Notes under the pieces: model-generated
Told to the model about the DNA's origin: nothing
The model's input: only the letters and a program-made list of their open reading frames with translations
Database searches by the model: none
From: Desulfococcaceae bacterium
GTDB taxonomy: Bacteria > Desulfobacterota > Desulfobacteria > Desulfobacterales > Desulfosalsimonadaceae
Length of the DNA: 55,403 bases
Direction of reading: 5' to 3'
NCBI GenBank assembly: GCA_030145385.1
Contig: JAQYVU010000019.1
Coordinates: forward strand, 1 to 55,403
Made by a program: the position numbers and the translations under genes
Shown here: positions 10,401 to 16,999 of the stretch, piece after piece
How the letters are laid out: every line of letters begins with the position of its first letter
How positions within the stretch are numbered: position 1 is the stretch's first letter

Positions 10401-10912
10401 ACGGCGGTCAGCTCATACCGGAGATACCAGTCCTGGATACTGCGGAGCTGGGCCAGGTCATGTTTGCCGGAGGTGTCTTTTAAAACATATTCATATACCC
10501 AGCCGACACCGGTGGCATCCGGCCCCAGGCGGGGGGTGACGCCTGCCGGCAGGCGGCCGGAAACGAAATTCAGATATTCCAGAACCCGTGAACGGGCCCA
10601 GTAAAGGTCGGTGCCGTCTTCAAAAATGATATATACAAATGACAGCCCGAAAAAAGAATAACCGCGAACAACCTTTGCATAGGGAACGCTCAGCATGGAG
10701 GTGGTCAACGGATAGGTAATCTGGTCTTCCACTACCTGCGGGGCCTGGCCGGGATAATCCGTATAGATGATTACCTGAACATCGGAAAGGTCGGGTATCG
10801 CATCAACCGGAATGCTTTTTAATGCCAGTACACCGCCTGCGATCACAAAAAGCGTGCATAAGATGACAATAAATTTGTTTTTAAGCGACCATTCTATGAT
10901 ATGTTCAATCAT
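7430..10912 (-). CDS. cusA: CusA/CzcA-family heavy-metal RND efflux pump, inner-membrane subunit
   Basis: An 1160-residue proton-driven RND pump that moves monovalent metal ions out through a tripartite CusABC complex. Seen: N-terminal membrane helix, HME-RND segments PVDAIPDLSDVQVIIYTDYPG and TDPAPLSMIETTIML, and the transmembrane motif AIGVMVDASVVMVENAHKHLE with the proton-relay Asp. At about 1160 residues it is longer than the usual 1040-1060. Two reasons are visible: an extra hydrophobic insertion after the first transmembrane bundle (about residues 500-550, two or so helices), and a tandemly duplicated Trp-rich element (RFFSGWPGW..WIWPE at about 690-711 and RFFSDWPGF..WIWPE at about 728-750). 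The Cus versus Czc substrate class is not proven; the HMBD-bearing partner favours Cu/Ag. It is the third gene of cusCBA. Confidence 0.93.
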   Translation of the reverse strand: MIEHIIEWSLKNKFIVILCTLFVIAGGVLALKSIPVDAIPDLSDVQVIIYTDYPGQAPQVVEDQITYPLTTSMLSVPYAKVVRGYSFFGLSFVYIIFEDGTDLYWARSRVLEYLNFVSGRLPAGVTPRLGPDATGVGWVYEYVLKDTSGKHDLAQLRSIQDWYLRYELTAVPGVAEVASIGGFVKQYQVEVDPNKLLAYNLPLRKVRMAIKNSNADVGGKLVEMGETEFMVRGLGYIKGISDLEQIAVGVDIKGTPILLKNIADIHLGPELRRGILDWNGEGEAAGGIVVMRFGENALEIIKGVKQRLKELEKGLPEGVVIEMGYDRSGLIERAIHTLQTKLIEEISVVGIICIIFLLHFRSAFVALFTLPVGVLMSFLIMVPLGINANIMSLGGLAIAIGVMVDASVVMVENAHKHLERDRGKKSHAQIILEASKEVGPALFYSLLIITVSFLPVFSLQEQSGRMFKPLAFTKTFAMGSSALLAITIIPVLMTFFVREESFDPDTSAKTKRLIWAAALAGPALFVCVLWLFGVPLPDWSLTAAVALTTFAVICLIPQKIMPEQTNPISRFFIRIYRPFINLVLNWRKTTVLVAIIILGATFFPASKLGSEFMPPLNEGDLLYMPTTLPGISITKARELLQQTDKIIKRFPEVSTVHGKIGRAETATDPAPLSMIETTIMLRSKIEHEMIPVKRFFSGWPGWVKQPLTWIWPEIMQGKIIHEWRKKPIDRFFSDWPGFLKPPLVWIWPEERYITIDELAEDLDRAIQFPGLTNAWTMPIKTRIDMLSTGIKTPVGIKLMGPDLDVLSNIGAKIEAVVRDIPGTLSAYSERVTGGNYLDFDIRRDHIARYGLTINDVQQVIMTAVGGMNVTETVEGLERYPVSLRYNRELRDDIDQLKRVLVPTPTGAQVPLAQLADFSIHKGPAGIKSENARKTAWIYVDLRGVDVGSYVKNAKEIVDRKIDMPSGYSMIWSGQFEYMEKARQTLNIILPVTILLIFVLLFFHFKNIAESAIVMASLPFALVGGVWLLYLLDYNLSVAVVVGFIALAGLAAETGVVMLVYLDEVYKRHADAGNMNKVEDLHAAIIEGAVERVRPKLMTVATTLIGLLPVMIGSETGSEVMKRIAAPMVGGLISSAILTLIIIPAIYDMWKRRELKHRLNT

Positions 10913-10914
10913 TT

Positions 10915-12420
10915 TTAATTCTCCAGATCGTCAAAAAAATCATCTTCAGCCGGAGCATCACCAACGTCGTTAAAAAAATCATCGGTCGTTTCGGTTTTCG
11001 GTTTTTGGGCCGGGTTTTGGGCTTCAAGCATCTTCTGTGTGGCTTCCTTGAGCTTGGATTCGGAATCCAGCAGGAACTGACCGGAGGTGACGACCATTTC
11101 ACCCGGCGCAAGGCCGGTCATCACGTGGATTTTCCCCTCATCAAGGGTGGTTCCCAGTGTGACTTCCCGGGGGGTGAATTTCCCATTGTCCCGGCTCACA
11201 AACACAATATTCCGCTCACCGGACCGCAGAACTGCTTCAGAGGGGATCTTGATACCCGTCTCTTCGGAACTGGTTTGAATCCTGACATTGGCATACATGT
11301 CGGGTTTGAGTTCAAGGTCCGGATTTTCAAATTCCAGACGGACGACCACATCCCGGGTCTGGCGCTGGAGATAGGGATAAACATAGGCCACTTTCCCGTG
11401 ATACTTTTTTCCCGGCTGGTAGGGCAGGACCATTTCAGCTTTTAAGCCGGGGGCCATCCGGGCCAGTTCAAATTCATAAATATGGGCTTCCACCCATACC
11501 CGGGAAAGGTCTGCGATTTTATAAACCGTTGAGCCGGCCTTGACATACCCGCCTTCAGCCGCGTTGTTTAATGTGACCACCCCTTTAAACGGCGAGCTGA
11601 TGGTAAGAGCCTGTTTGACGATGCCCCGACGTTCAATATCGTGGATTTCGGTTTCTGAAATGTCAAAAAATCCCAGTCTGCGTTTAACCGATGACAGTAT
11701 TTTCCGGTTTGTTGCCCCTGGATTGCGGGATACATTTTGATATGCTTCCAGGTAGTCCTCCTGAACGATAATCAGCTCCGGGGAATAAATATCAAACAGG
11801 GGCTGGCCTTTTTCAACCATCTGGCCGGTAAAATCCACATGCAGTTTTTCCAGCCATCCGGAAAATTTCAGGTTGATCTGAGCCATTTTTGTTTCATCAT
11901 AGGTAATATGACCATAGGTCCGGATTGTATGGACCAGCGGGCCTTTTTCCGCGGCGGCAATCCGCAGTCCCATATTCTGCTGGGTAACCGGATCGATTTT
12001 AATCTCCACGCCACCCATTATTTCATCGTCATACACCGGCACCAGGTCCATGCCCATAGCGCTTTTACCGGGTTGGTCATAAATTTCCATCGGGTTCATG
12101 GGAGCTCGCCAGTAAGCGATTTTTCGTTCCCCGGTATCCGGTTCATCCGCCAGTTTTCTTTTGGGGGTCAGCGCCATGCCGCATATAGGGCAATTGCCCG
12201 GTTCTCCGGCGACAATCCAGGGATGCATTCCGCACGAATATAATGTCGCGTCCGAAGAATTATTCGTCATATCGATTTCAGGGTGATCATGCTGGAACCC
12301 GAAGTGAATATTTCCAGATAGAGCCATGCCGCTGATGATAACGATACTTGTCAACAGAACGGTTGCAAAAACTGTTCGAAACGGAAAACCTGATTTTTGT
12401 TTTTTTACATCATTATTCAT
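10915..12420 (-). CDS. cusB: CusB-family periplasmic adaptor with heavy-metal-binding domains
   Basis: Membrane-fusion protein linking the RND pump to the outer-membrane channel. I start it at the ATG at 12420 because AGGTG (12431-12427) sits 6 bases upstream; a TTG 15 bases further up (12435) lacks a good ribosome site. After an N-terminal membrane anchor come two short metal-binding motifs of the HMBD type: YSCGMHPWIVAGEPGNCPIC, ending CGMAL, and then APMNPMEIYDQPGKSAMGMD. The usual barrel-sandwich and beta-barrel hybrid follows. The C-terminal tail is acidic (NDVGDAPAEDDFFDDLEN). The gene overlaps the 3' end of cusC by 8 bases and ends 2 bases before cusA, so the three are translationally coupled. 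Confidence 0.92.
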   Translation of the reverse strand: MNNDVKKQKSGFPFRTVFATVLLTSIVIISGMALSGNIHFGFQHDHPEIDMTNNSSDATLYSCGMHPWIVAGEPGNCPICGMALTPKRKLADEPDTGERKIAYWRAPMNPMEIYDQPGKSAMGMDLVPVYDDEIMGGVEIKIDPVTQQNMGLRIAAAEKGPLVHTIRTYGHITYDETKMAQINLKFSGWLEKLHVDFTGQMVEKGQPLFDIYSPELIIVQEDYLEAYQNVSRNPGATNRKILSSVKRRLGFFDISETEIHDIERRGIVKQALTISSPFKGVVTLNNAAEGGYVKAGSTVYKIADLSRVWVEAHIYEFELARMAPGLKAEMVLPYQPGKKYHGKVAYVYPYLQRQTRDVVVRLEFENPDLELKPDMYANVRIQTSSEETGIKIPSEAVLRSGERNIVFVSRDNGKFTPREVTLGTTLDEGKIHVMTGLAPGEMVVTSGQFLLDSESKLKEATQKMLEAQNPAQKPKTETTDDFFNDVGDAPAEDDFFDDLEN

Positions 12421-13846
12421 CGTCAGCACCTGCAAATGGATTGTCCTTTGATTTTTTTAATGTGTCTTGCCTAACCCGGTTTTCTATATGCGAAATCCGT
12501 GATAAAACGGTGTCGTCATTAAGTGACATTCCAATAACCGATTCCAGTTCAGCCCGTTTTTTATATATGTCAAACAGGTATTTTTCAGCCTGCAGTTCGA
12601 ATTTCAACAAACGGATTTGTGCGTCAATCATGGTGTCAAATTCTACTTTATCCACTTCATAAGCATTTTTTGCCGCCCGTGCCCATTGCCCGGCCTGGGG
12701 GAGCAGTGAGTCCGTATAAAGCTTGAAATTTTCCTGCAACTCCTGCCATTCCGTTGCCAGTGCATCCACTTGATGGTTCAGGCTTTCATGCAGATTTTGA
12801 TAGGATTGTTCCGCAGCACGACGTGAGGCCGTGGCTGCGGTCAGGTTTTTGTCCTGGCGGCTGTTTTTCCATAAAGGAATATCCACCACCACGACGGCTG
12901 TGAAAAAATCATCCCGGTTTTGACCGGCTTTGTTTTCATCCCGTTGTCCGTAAGCCAGCTTCATATCAAAATCCGGCATGTAATCTTTGCGGGCCAGGCC
13001 GATATTGGTTTGTTCTTTTAAAATTTCAATCTCTTTTGCTTTTAAAACCGGGTTGTGTGTCCGGGCGATGTTTTGCAGCGTTGGAATAGATATATCGGTG
13101 CCTGTTTTGGGAGTCATTTTGATACCCATTCCGGGGTTTGGGATTTCCAATTGTGACGGTGCCTTGATGGATTCAAACGATTCCCGATTTAACAATTCAT
13201 TGATCCGGTCTTCTGTCACGCGCCTTTTTTTCTTTAACGTGATTTTTTCGTCTGCTAACTGGCTGAGTTCAACCTGGGCCTGAAAAATATTCTGCTGAAG
13301 ACCGTAACCGGAAGCATACCTGCTTTCCGCAGACCGTAAAATCCGTTGAACCATTTGAATCAACCGAAGGTTAATTTCCTGGCTTTTTGAAACAAACCCG
13401 AGATCATACCAGGCATCGGCAATTTTTTTTGACAGTGCCAGTTCTTCGGCAATCAGCATTATCTTTTTTTGTCCGGTTGTCAGCGCCGCTCTTTGTGATT
13501 TAAGGTCCAGTTTGCCGAACCATGGGAATTTCTGGGAAACAGATATTTGTTTCTGGGTCATGGGTTCCTGGTCAAACCGGAAACTGTCTACCGGAAGGTT
13601 GAGCAAGCCAATCCCGATTCGAGGGTTTTGCAGAGCGCCTGCCACGGATTCCAATGCATTTAGCGCCTCAATTTGTGATTTAAGACTTCTTATGGATTGG
13701 TTGTTTGAAAGTCCTTCTTCAATTAGCGCATTCAATGGGGCAGGTGCCCAGATCATGGTTTCCGCTTTGACAAATATTGGAAATAAAATGGCAATGCCCA
13801 AAGTCGCTGTAAAGGAAAAAATTTTATTTCTGTAACTTGCTTTCAT
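12413..13846 (-). CDS. cusC: CusC-like TolC-family outer-membrane channel protein
   Basis: A 477-residue outer-membrane efflux protein with a signal peptide (hydrophobic to about residue 28) and the paired TolC/OEP repeats: long amphipathic helices around residues 170-230 and 370-430, with ALQNPRIGIGL as the first beta segment. It forms the exit duct of the CusCBA complex. It is the first gene of the operon, which reads cusC-cusB-cusA with overlaps. A weak sigma54-like promoter lies at 13906-13920, and repeated palindromes lie further upstream in the divergent region. Identity as CusC rather than another TolC protein rests on the operon. Confidence 0.9.
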   Translation of the reverse strand: MKASYRNKIFSFTATLGIAILFPIFVKAETMIWAPAPLNALIEEGLSNNQSIRSLKSQIEALNALESVAGALQNPRIGIGLLNLPVDSFRFDQEPMTQKQISVSQKFPWFGKLDLKSQRAALTTGQKKIMLIAEELALSKKIADAWYDLGFVSKSQEINLRLIQMVQRILRSAESRYASGYGLQQNIFQAQVELSQLADEKITLKKKRRVTEDRINELLNRESFESIKAPSQLEIPNPGMGIKMTPKTGTDISIPTLQNIARTHNPVLKAKEIEILKEQTNIGLARKDYMPDFDMKLAYGQRDENKAGQNRDDFFTAVVVVDIPLWKNSRQDKNLTAATASRRAAEQSYQNLHESLNHQVDALATEWQELQENFKLYTDSLLPQAGQWARAAKNAYEVDKVEFDTMIDAQIRLLKFELQAEKYLFDIYKKRAELESVIGMSLNDDTVLSRISHIENRVRQDTLKKSKDNPFAGADDE

Positions 13847-13904
13847 TGCTTTTGGCCCTTTTTGAAAAATAAAATTATGTCCAACCTTTTAACAAATAGG
13901 CTAT

Positions 13905-13920
13905 TTCAAAATGTATGCCA
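13905..13920 (-). promoter_or_regulatory. Possible sigma54 promoter for cusCBA
   Basis: On the minus strand the sequence TGGCATACATTTTGAA (13920 down to 13905) has the correct -24/-12 spacing of a sigma54 promoter, but the -12 element is TTGAA instead of TTGCA. Transcription would start near 13893, about 47 bases ahead of cusC. It is weak on its own; the divergent sigma54 promoter at 14429 and the NtrC-family regulator next door make it more plausible. Confidence 0.35.
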
Positions 13921-14199
13921 GGGTTCAGGTTGTTGGACTGAAATCTTGCAGGGATAAATTATACTGATGAATCGATCGTTTCAATTGGTGGTGGATTGGG
14001 GATACCGTAACAAATGGAATGTAAATCCATGATATTTAATTTGTTATTTAAAATCAATGTTTTATTGTTTTTGGTATAAGCCTGAGGCATGCAGGCTGCA
14101 TCGTAAAATATCAAGCTGAATTTCAGAATTTCAGAGATATCTATAAAGACTGTTGTTAGAGGATCAATAAATCGGGTCTGCAAACATGTAAGGTGTAAA

Positions 14200-14297
14200 G
14201 TGCGCAAAAAATACGCACATAAATATCAGCACACTTTAAGTGCGAATTTTATTCGCATAATATTTTTTTCAACTTTGACTATGCAAAAAATACGCAT
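14200..14297. promoter_or_regulatory. Cluster of three related palindromes (candidate enhancer sites)
   Basis: Three AT-centred palindromes stand in the divergent space between cusC and the secreted repeat gene. Site 1, GTGCGCAAAAAATACGCAC, is at 14200-14218; site 2, GTGCGAATTTTATTCGCAT, is at 14240-14258; site 3, ATGCAAAAAATACGCAT, is at 14281-14297. Sites 1 and 2 share GTGCG-N9-CGCAY. They lie about 130-230 bases upstream of the sigma54 promoter at 14429, the usual distance for enhancer sites of NtrC-family regulators. A fourth copy precedes the kinase-regulator operon, which suggests that regulator binds here. Confidence 0.65.
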
Positions 14298-14428
14298 AAC
14301 ATCTTAATCCTTTTTACGGTTTGCCCTCTCAGTTAAAAAAACCCTAAGAATTTAAGAATTTATAATGAAAATATTAATTTCAACGCCCCTGGTACAATGT
14401 GGCATGTCTATGCTTGTCAGGTTGTTTT

Positions 14429-14444
14429 TGGCACAGTCGTTGCA
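14429..14444 (+). promoter_or_regulatory. Sigma54 promoter of the secreted repeat-protein gene
   Basis: TGGCACAGTCGTTGCA matches the sigma54 consensus TGGCAC-N5-TTGCA exactly, including spacing. Transcription should begin near 14455, giving a leader of about 70 bases before the ATG at 14526. Upstream palindromes at 14200-14297 would serve as activator sites. Confidence 0.85.
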
Positions 14445-14525
14445 ATATTAGTTGTTAAATTAGTTGTTAAAATGGTCCATCTAAATTTTTGGATTGTCAT
14501 CATCCCATGAGAGGAGGTGAACATT

Positions 14526-14891
14526 ATGAATAAACTGACGATGCTCATAATATTGGTGATTGCCTTCGGGCTTATCGCAACCCGGGCATTGGCCGGCGAT
14601 GATCTTTCAGCTTCGGATTTTTTCTACAGCGAGTCAATTGACAATACTGTTGAAGTGATCAATGAGTCCGGTCTTCAGGAAAGGGCCTGTGTGATAACAC
14701 AGTCTGTCGAACTTTCAGCATCCGAGTTTTTCTATGGACACTCTGTTATTGATCTGGCAGGGGCGATCAATACGTCTGATCTCCAACAACGGTCAGATGC
14801 TTCAACACAGTTAAATGTTCAATTAACCCCGGATATTTTCTATGGATACTCAGATGTCAATACGGTTAGTGATAAATGTGCTGATTGTTAA
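14526..14891 (+). CDS. Secreted three-repeat protein under sigma54 control (ZraP-position protein)
   Basis: The product is 121 residues counted from the ATG at 14526, which follows a near-perfect GAGGAGG (14511-14517) by 8 bases; an upstream GTG lies inside that ribosome site and is rejected. A signal peptide ends at about ALA-GDD. The mature part has three repeats of about 40 residues, each beginning with a variant of LSASDFFY: DLSASDFFYSES, ELSASEFFYGHS and QLTPDIFYGYS. The first two continue with a segment of the type INxSxLQxR. It ends in CADC, a possible metal-binding or redox pair. I do not recognise the family. It sits before a sensor kinase and NtrC-type regulator, the place taken by zraP in zraPSR systems, but lacks ZraP sequence features. 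Role in metal stress is inferred from context only. Confidence 0.8.
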   Translation: MNKLTMLIILVIAFGLIATRALAGDDLSASDFFYSESIDNTVEVINESGLQERACVITQSVELSASEFFYGHSVIDLAGAINTSDLQQRSDASTQLNVQLTPDIFYGYSDVNTVSDKCADC

Positions 14892-14907
14892 AACTTTTGA
14901 AGGCCCG

Positions 14908-14961
14908 ATGGGCGAAAACATGGATGGATATATGGGCGGTAATATGGGAAATCATATGTAA
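14908..14961 (+). CDS. Possible Met-rich micro-peptide (17 residues)
   Basis: A tiny reading frame encodes MGENMDGYMGGNMGNHM, with 6 Met of 17 residues plus a His. GAAGG (14899-14903) lies 4 bases before the ATG. It starts 16 bases after the stop of the repeat protein, in another frame, so it could be translated from the same sigma54 transcript. The spacing of Met residues is like Cu(I)-binding Met motifs. It may alternatively be the lost C-terminus of the upstream gene after a frameshift, since the frame stays open upstream to 14827. Very short frames arise by chance, so this is tentative. Confidence 0.3.
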   Translation: MGENMDGYMGGNMGNHM

Positions 14962-15066
14962 GGCAAGTCGGCCGGAAAATCGGATTTCCATTATTATTTC
15001 GAAACGTTTGTTTTGTGGGTGCAAGCCCGCTTTATATAGCCCCTCCACTTTGAGCGGGTGGCAAAA

Positions 15067-15096
15067 CCCCCGGTGTACCTGTATGTGCACCGGGGG
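15067..15096. repeat. Strong 12-bp stem-loop
   Basis: CCCCCGGTGTAC (15067-15078) pairs with GTGCACCGGGGG (15085-15096) around a 6-base loop, with one G-T wobble. GCGGG at 15053-15057 and CCCGC at 15097-15101 could add an outer helix. It follows the sigma54 transcript genes. No T-run follows on the plus strand; on the minus strand TTTTGCC follows. It could end or stabilise the upstream messenger RNA. Confidence 0.55.
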
Positions 15097-15138
15097 CCCG
15101 CAAAAATAAATTAGATAAATTATCTGATTTATTATACA

Positions 15139-15181
15139 ATATATACCGTCATTGACGAAAGATATCAATGGCGGTATATAT
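15139..15181. repeat. 17-bp inverted repeat ahead of the sensor kinase
   Basis: ATATATACCGTCATTGA (15139-15155) is complementary to TCAATGGCGGTATATAT (15165-15181), with one T-G wobble and a 9-base loop. It lies between the upstream hairpin at 15067 and the palindrome at 15191. It may be a terminator-like hairpin without a T-run or an operator. Confidence 0.5.
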
Positions 15182-15190
15182 GTATGAAAG

Positions 15191-15209
15191 GTGTGTAAAA
15201 AATGCGCAC
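15191..15209. promoter_or_regulatory. Fourth copy of the metal-island palindrome
   Basis: GTGTGTAAAAAATGCGCAC agrees with site 1 at 14200 in 16 of 19 positions. It stands 66 bases upstream of the sensor-kinase start, so autoregulation of the kinase-regulator pair by the same DNA-binding protein is likely. Confidence 0.6.
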
Positions 15210-15274
15210 TCCCCATTTATTTTTTAAACCTGTCAGTTGGGGTTACGGCTCATTATTAACAAACAAGAAAAAAT

Positions 15275-16990
15275 ATGAAAATTTCACAACCACGAAAACT
15301 CTATGTGCCGGCCATGATTATTGTGGCGGTTGTCCTGACATTGCTTGTATTTATCGGATTTTCCACTTACTGGAATCTGCATCATGCCCGGTCCAATGCG
15401 TTGAAATTTGTCCATCAGCGGGGAGTCGCCACCATACAGATTATTGAAACCAGTATTCGATCCCTGTGGGGAACCTGCGCGTCCAAGGAAGAATCAATTG
15501 ATCAATTGATCAAAGAAGTCGGGGAAAATGAGTATGTTGTTTATGCTTATATGGTGAACAAAGAACATGAGATCCTGCATCGCTCCACCCCTCTGCCTGC
15601 AGAGACATCCGGTTTATGGCTAAAGCAGATGCCCGGTTCGGAAGAGATATCAAGCCGTATCAGTATGTTATCTGATGGTGCAAGCGTTTATGAACTGGCT
15701 GAAACCCTCAGGCCCCTTTCGCTGGACCAGCTTGGCGACAGTGAGGATTCTCTTAAGTATGACGGGGGCATCATCGTCATCGGACTCAACATGGCGACCT
15801 ATGAAATGGCAAGGCATCAGGATTTTCACCATGCCATTGTGATGCTTTCGATTCTGTCTGTTTTAGGCGGCGGTGCGGTTTTTTTTATTTTTGTTATTCA
15901 CCTGTATCACCGGATGAACCAGCGGCTGCGGCAAACCCAGGAGTATACCCGCCAGGTCGTGGACAGCATGGCCAACGGTCTGTTAAGTATTGATGCAGAT
16001 GGCAGGGTTCTTTCGTATAATAACCTTTCACTGGAAATTCTCGGTCTGACCCAGCCGGAAATCGAACAACTGGATTTACACAAGGTAATAGATTTTCAAA
16101 CCAGCGGGATTTTCAAAACGCTGAACCAGTGTGTGTCGGTAATGGATCGGGAAATTAATATTGTGCAGCCCGGCGGTGAGCTGTTGCCGCTGGCGATCAG
16201 TGTGACCCCAATATCAGCGGGAGAGGGTACCTGCCAGGGCGCGGTTATTATTCTTCGGGATTTACGGGAGATCAAGCTGCTGGAGGAAAAGGTCCGGCGT
16301 ACGGAAAAACTGGCAGCCCTTGGAAAGCTGGCTGCGGCCGTTGCCCATGAAATCAGAAACCCGTTGAGTTCCATCAGGGGATTTGCAAAGTTTTTGAGCC
16401 ATGTCTTAAAGGGGCAGCCAAAAGACCGGGAATATGCGGATGTAATGGTCAAAGAAGTGGATCGCATCAATCGTGTGGTTACGGATCTGCTCAATTTCGC
16501 CAGTCCCCTGGAACTGAATCCGGCGCATGTGAATCCGGCGGAACTCATAGAACATACGATTCGTCTTGTGAAAGGGGATGCGCAGTCCCGCAATATTACC
16601 ATTGAGGTAAATACCGAAAATAGCCCGGAATCGATATTTCTTGATCCCTATCAGATAACACAGGTCCTGCTCAACCTGATGCTGAACGCGCTGCAGGCAA
16701 TCGGTGCCGGACAACGCTTGAGTGTCGGTGTTGCCCGGGATGAGGACTCCGCCGGTATATCGTTTTGGGTTGAAGATGACGGACCGGGCATTGCCAAAGA
16801 ACATCTGGAAAGAATCTTTGATCCGTTTTTTACCAGAAGGGAAAAAGGAACCGGGCTGGGCCTTGCCATTGTGCAGAAAATTGTTGAAAATCATCAGGGC
16901 CGGGTTCATGTGGTTACGCCGCTGCCGGGTAAAGCTGACGGATGCCGGTTTATTATTTCCATTCCTATGGATTTGAATGAAAGATTGTAA
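15275..16990 (+). CDS. Membrane sensor histidine kinase (ZraS/NtrB-like)
   Basis: A 571-residue kinase. Domains in order: N-terminal membrane helix (about 10-32), a periplasmic sensor region (about 35-185), a second membrane helix (about 188-212, LSILSVLGGGAVFFIFVI), a PAS domain (about 225-340), HisKA with the phospho-acceptor His358 in AHEIRNPLSSIRGF, and a HATPase domain with LNLMLNALQAI (N box), VEDDGPGIAKE (G1) and GTGLGLAIVQKIV (G2). It should phosphorylate the NtrC-family regulator encoded 9 bases downstream. The setting among metal-export genes suggests that it senses periplasmic copper, silver, zinc or similar. The sensor region shows no obvious His/Cys cluster. The ribosome site is weak. 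Confidence 0.93.
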   Translation: MKISQPRKLYVPAMIIVAVVLTLLVFIGFSTYWNLHHARSNALKFVHQRGVATIQIIETSIRSLWGTCASKEESIDQLIKEVGENEYVVYAYMVNKEHEILHRSTPLPAETSGLWLKQMPGSEEISSRISMLSDGASVYELAETLRPLSLDQLGDSEDSLKYDGGIIVIGLNMATYEMARHQDFHHAIVMLSILSVLGGGAVFFIFVIHLYHRMNQRLRQTQEYTRQVVDSMANGLLSIDADGRVLSYNNLSLEILGLTQPEIEQLDLHKVIDFQTSGIFKTLNQCVSVMDREINIVQPGGELLPLAISVTPISAGEGTCQGAVIILRDLREIKLLEEKVRRTEKLAALGKLAAAVAHEIRNPLSSIRGFAKFLSHVLKGQPKDREYADVMVKEVDRINRVVTDLLNFASPLELNPAHVNPAELIEHTIRLVKGDAQSRNITIEVNTENSPESIFLDPYQITQVLLNLMLNALQAIGAGQRLSVGVARDEDSAGISFWVEDDGPGIAKEHLERIFDPFFTRREKGTGLGLAIVQKIVENHQGRVHVVTPLPGKADGCRFIISIPMDLNERL

Positions 16991-16999
16991 GGAAAAATA

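Noticed and set aside
13959-14207. Possible 82-residue gene on the minus strand in the cusC divergent region
   Set aside because: It starts with TTG, has no ribosome site, has no recognisable sequence and overlaps a regulatory palindrome.
14402-14416. A second TGGCAT...TGCTT sigma54-like sequence upstream of the repeat gene
   Set aside because: The distance between the GG and GC elements is one base too short; the nearby sequence at 14429-14444 matches exactly.
14985-15101. Riboswitch-like structure between the repeat gene and the kinase
   Set aside because: The GC-rich hairpin has no conserved aptamer sequence that I can name; it is listed only as a stem-loop.
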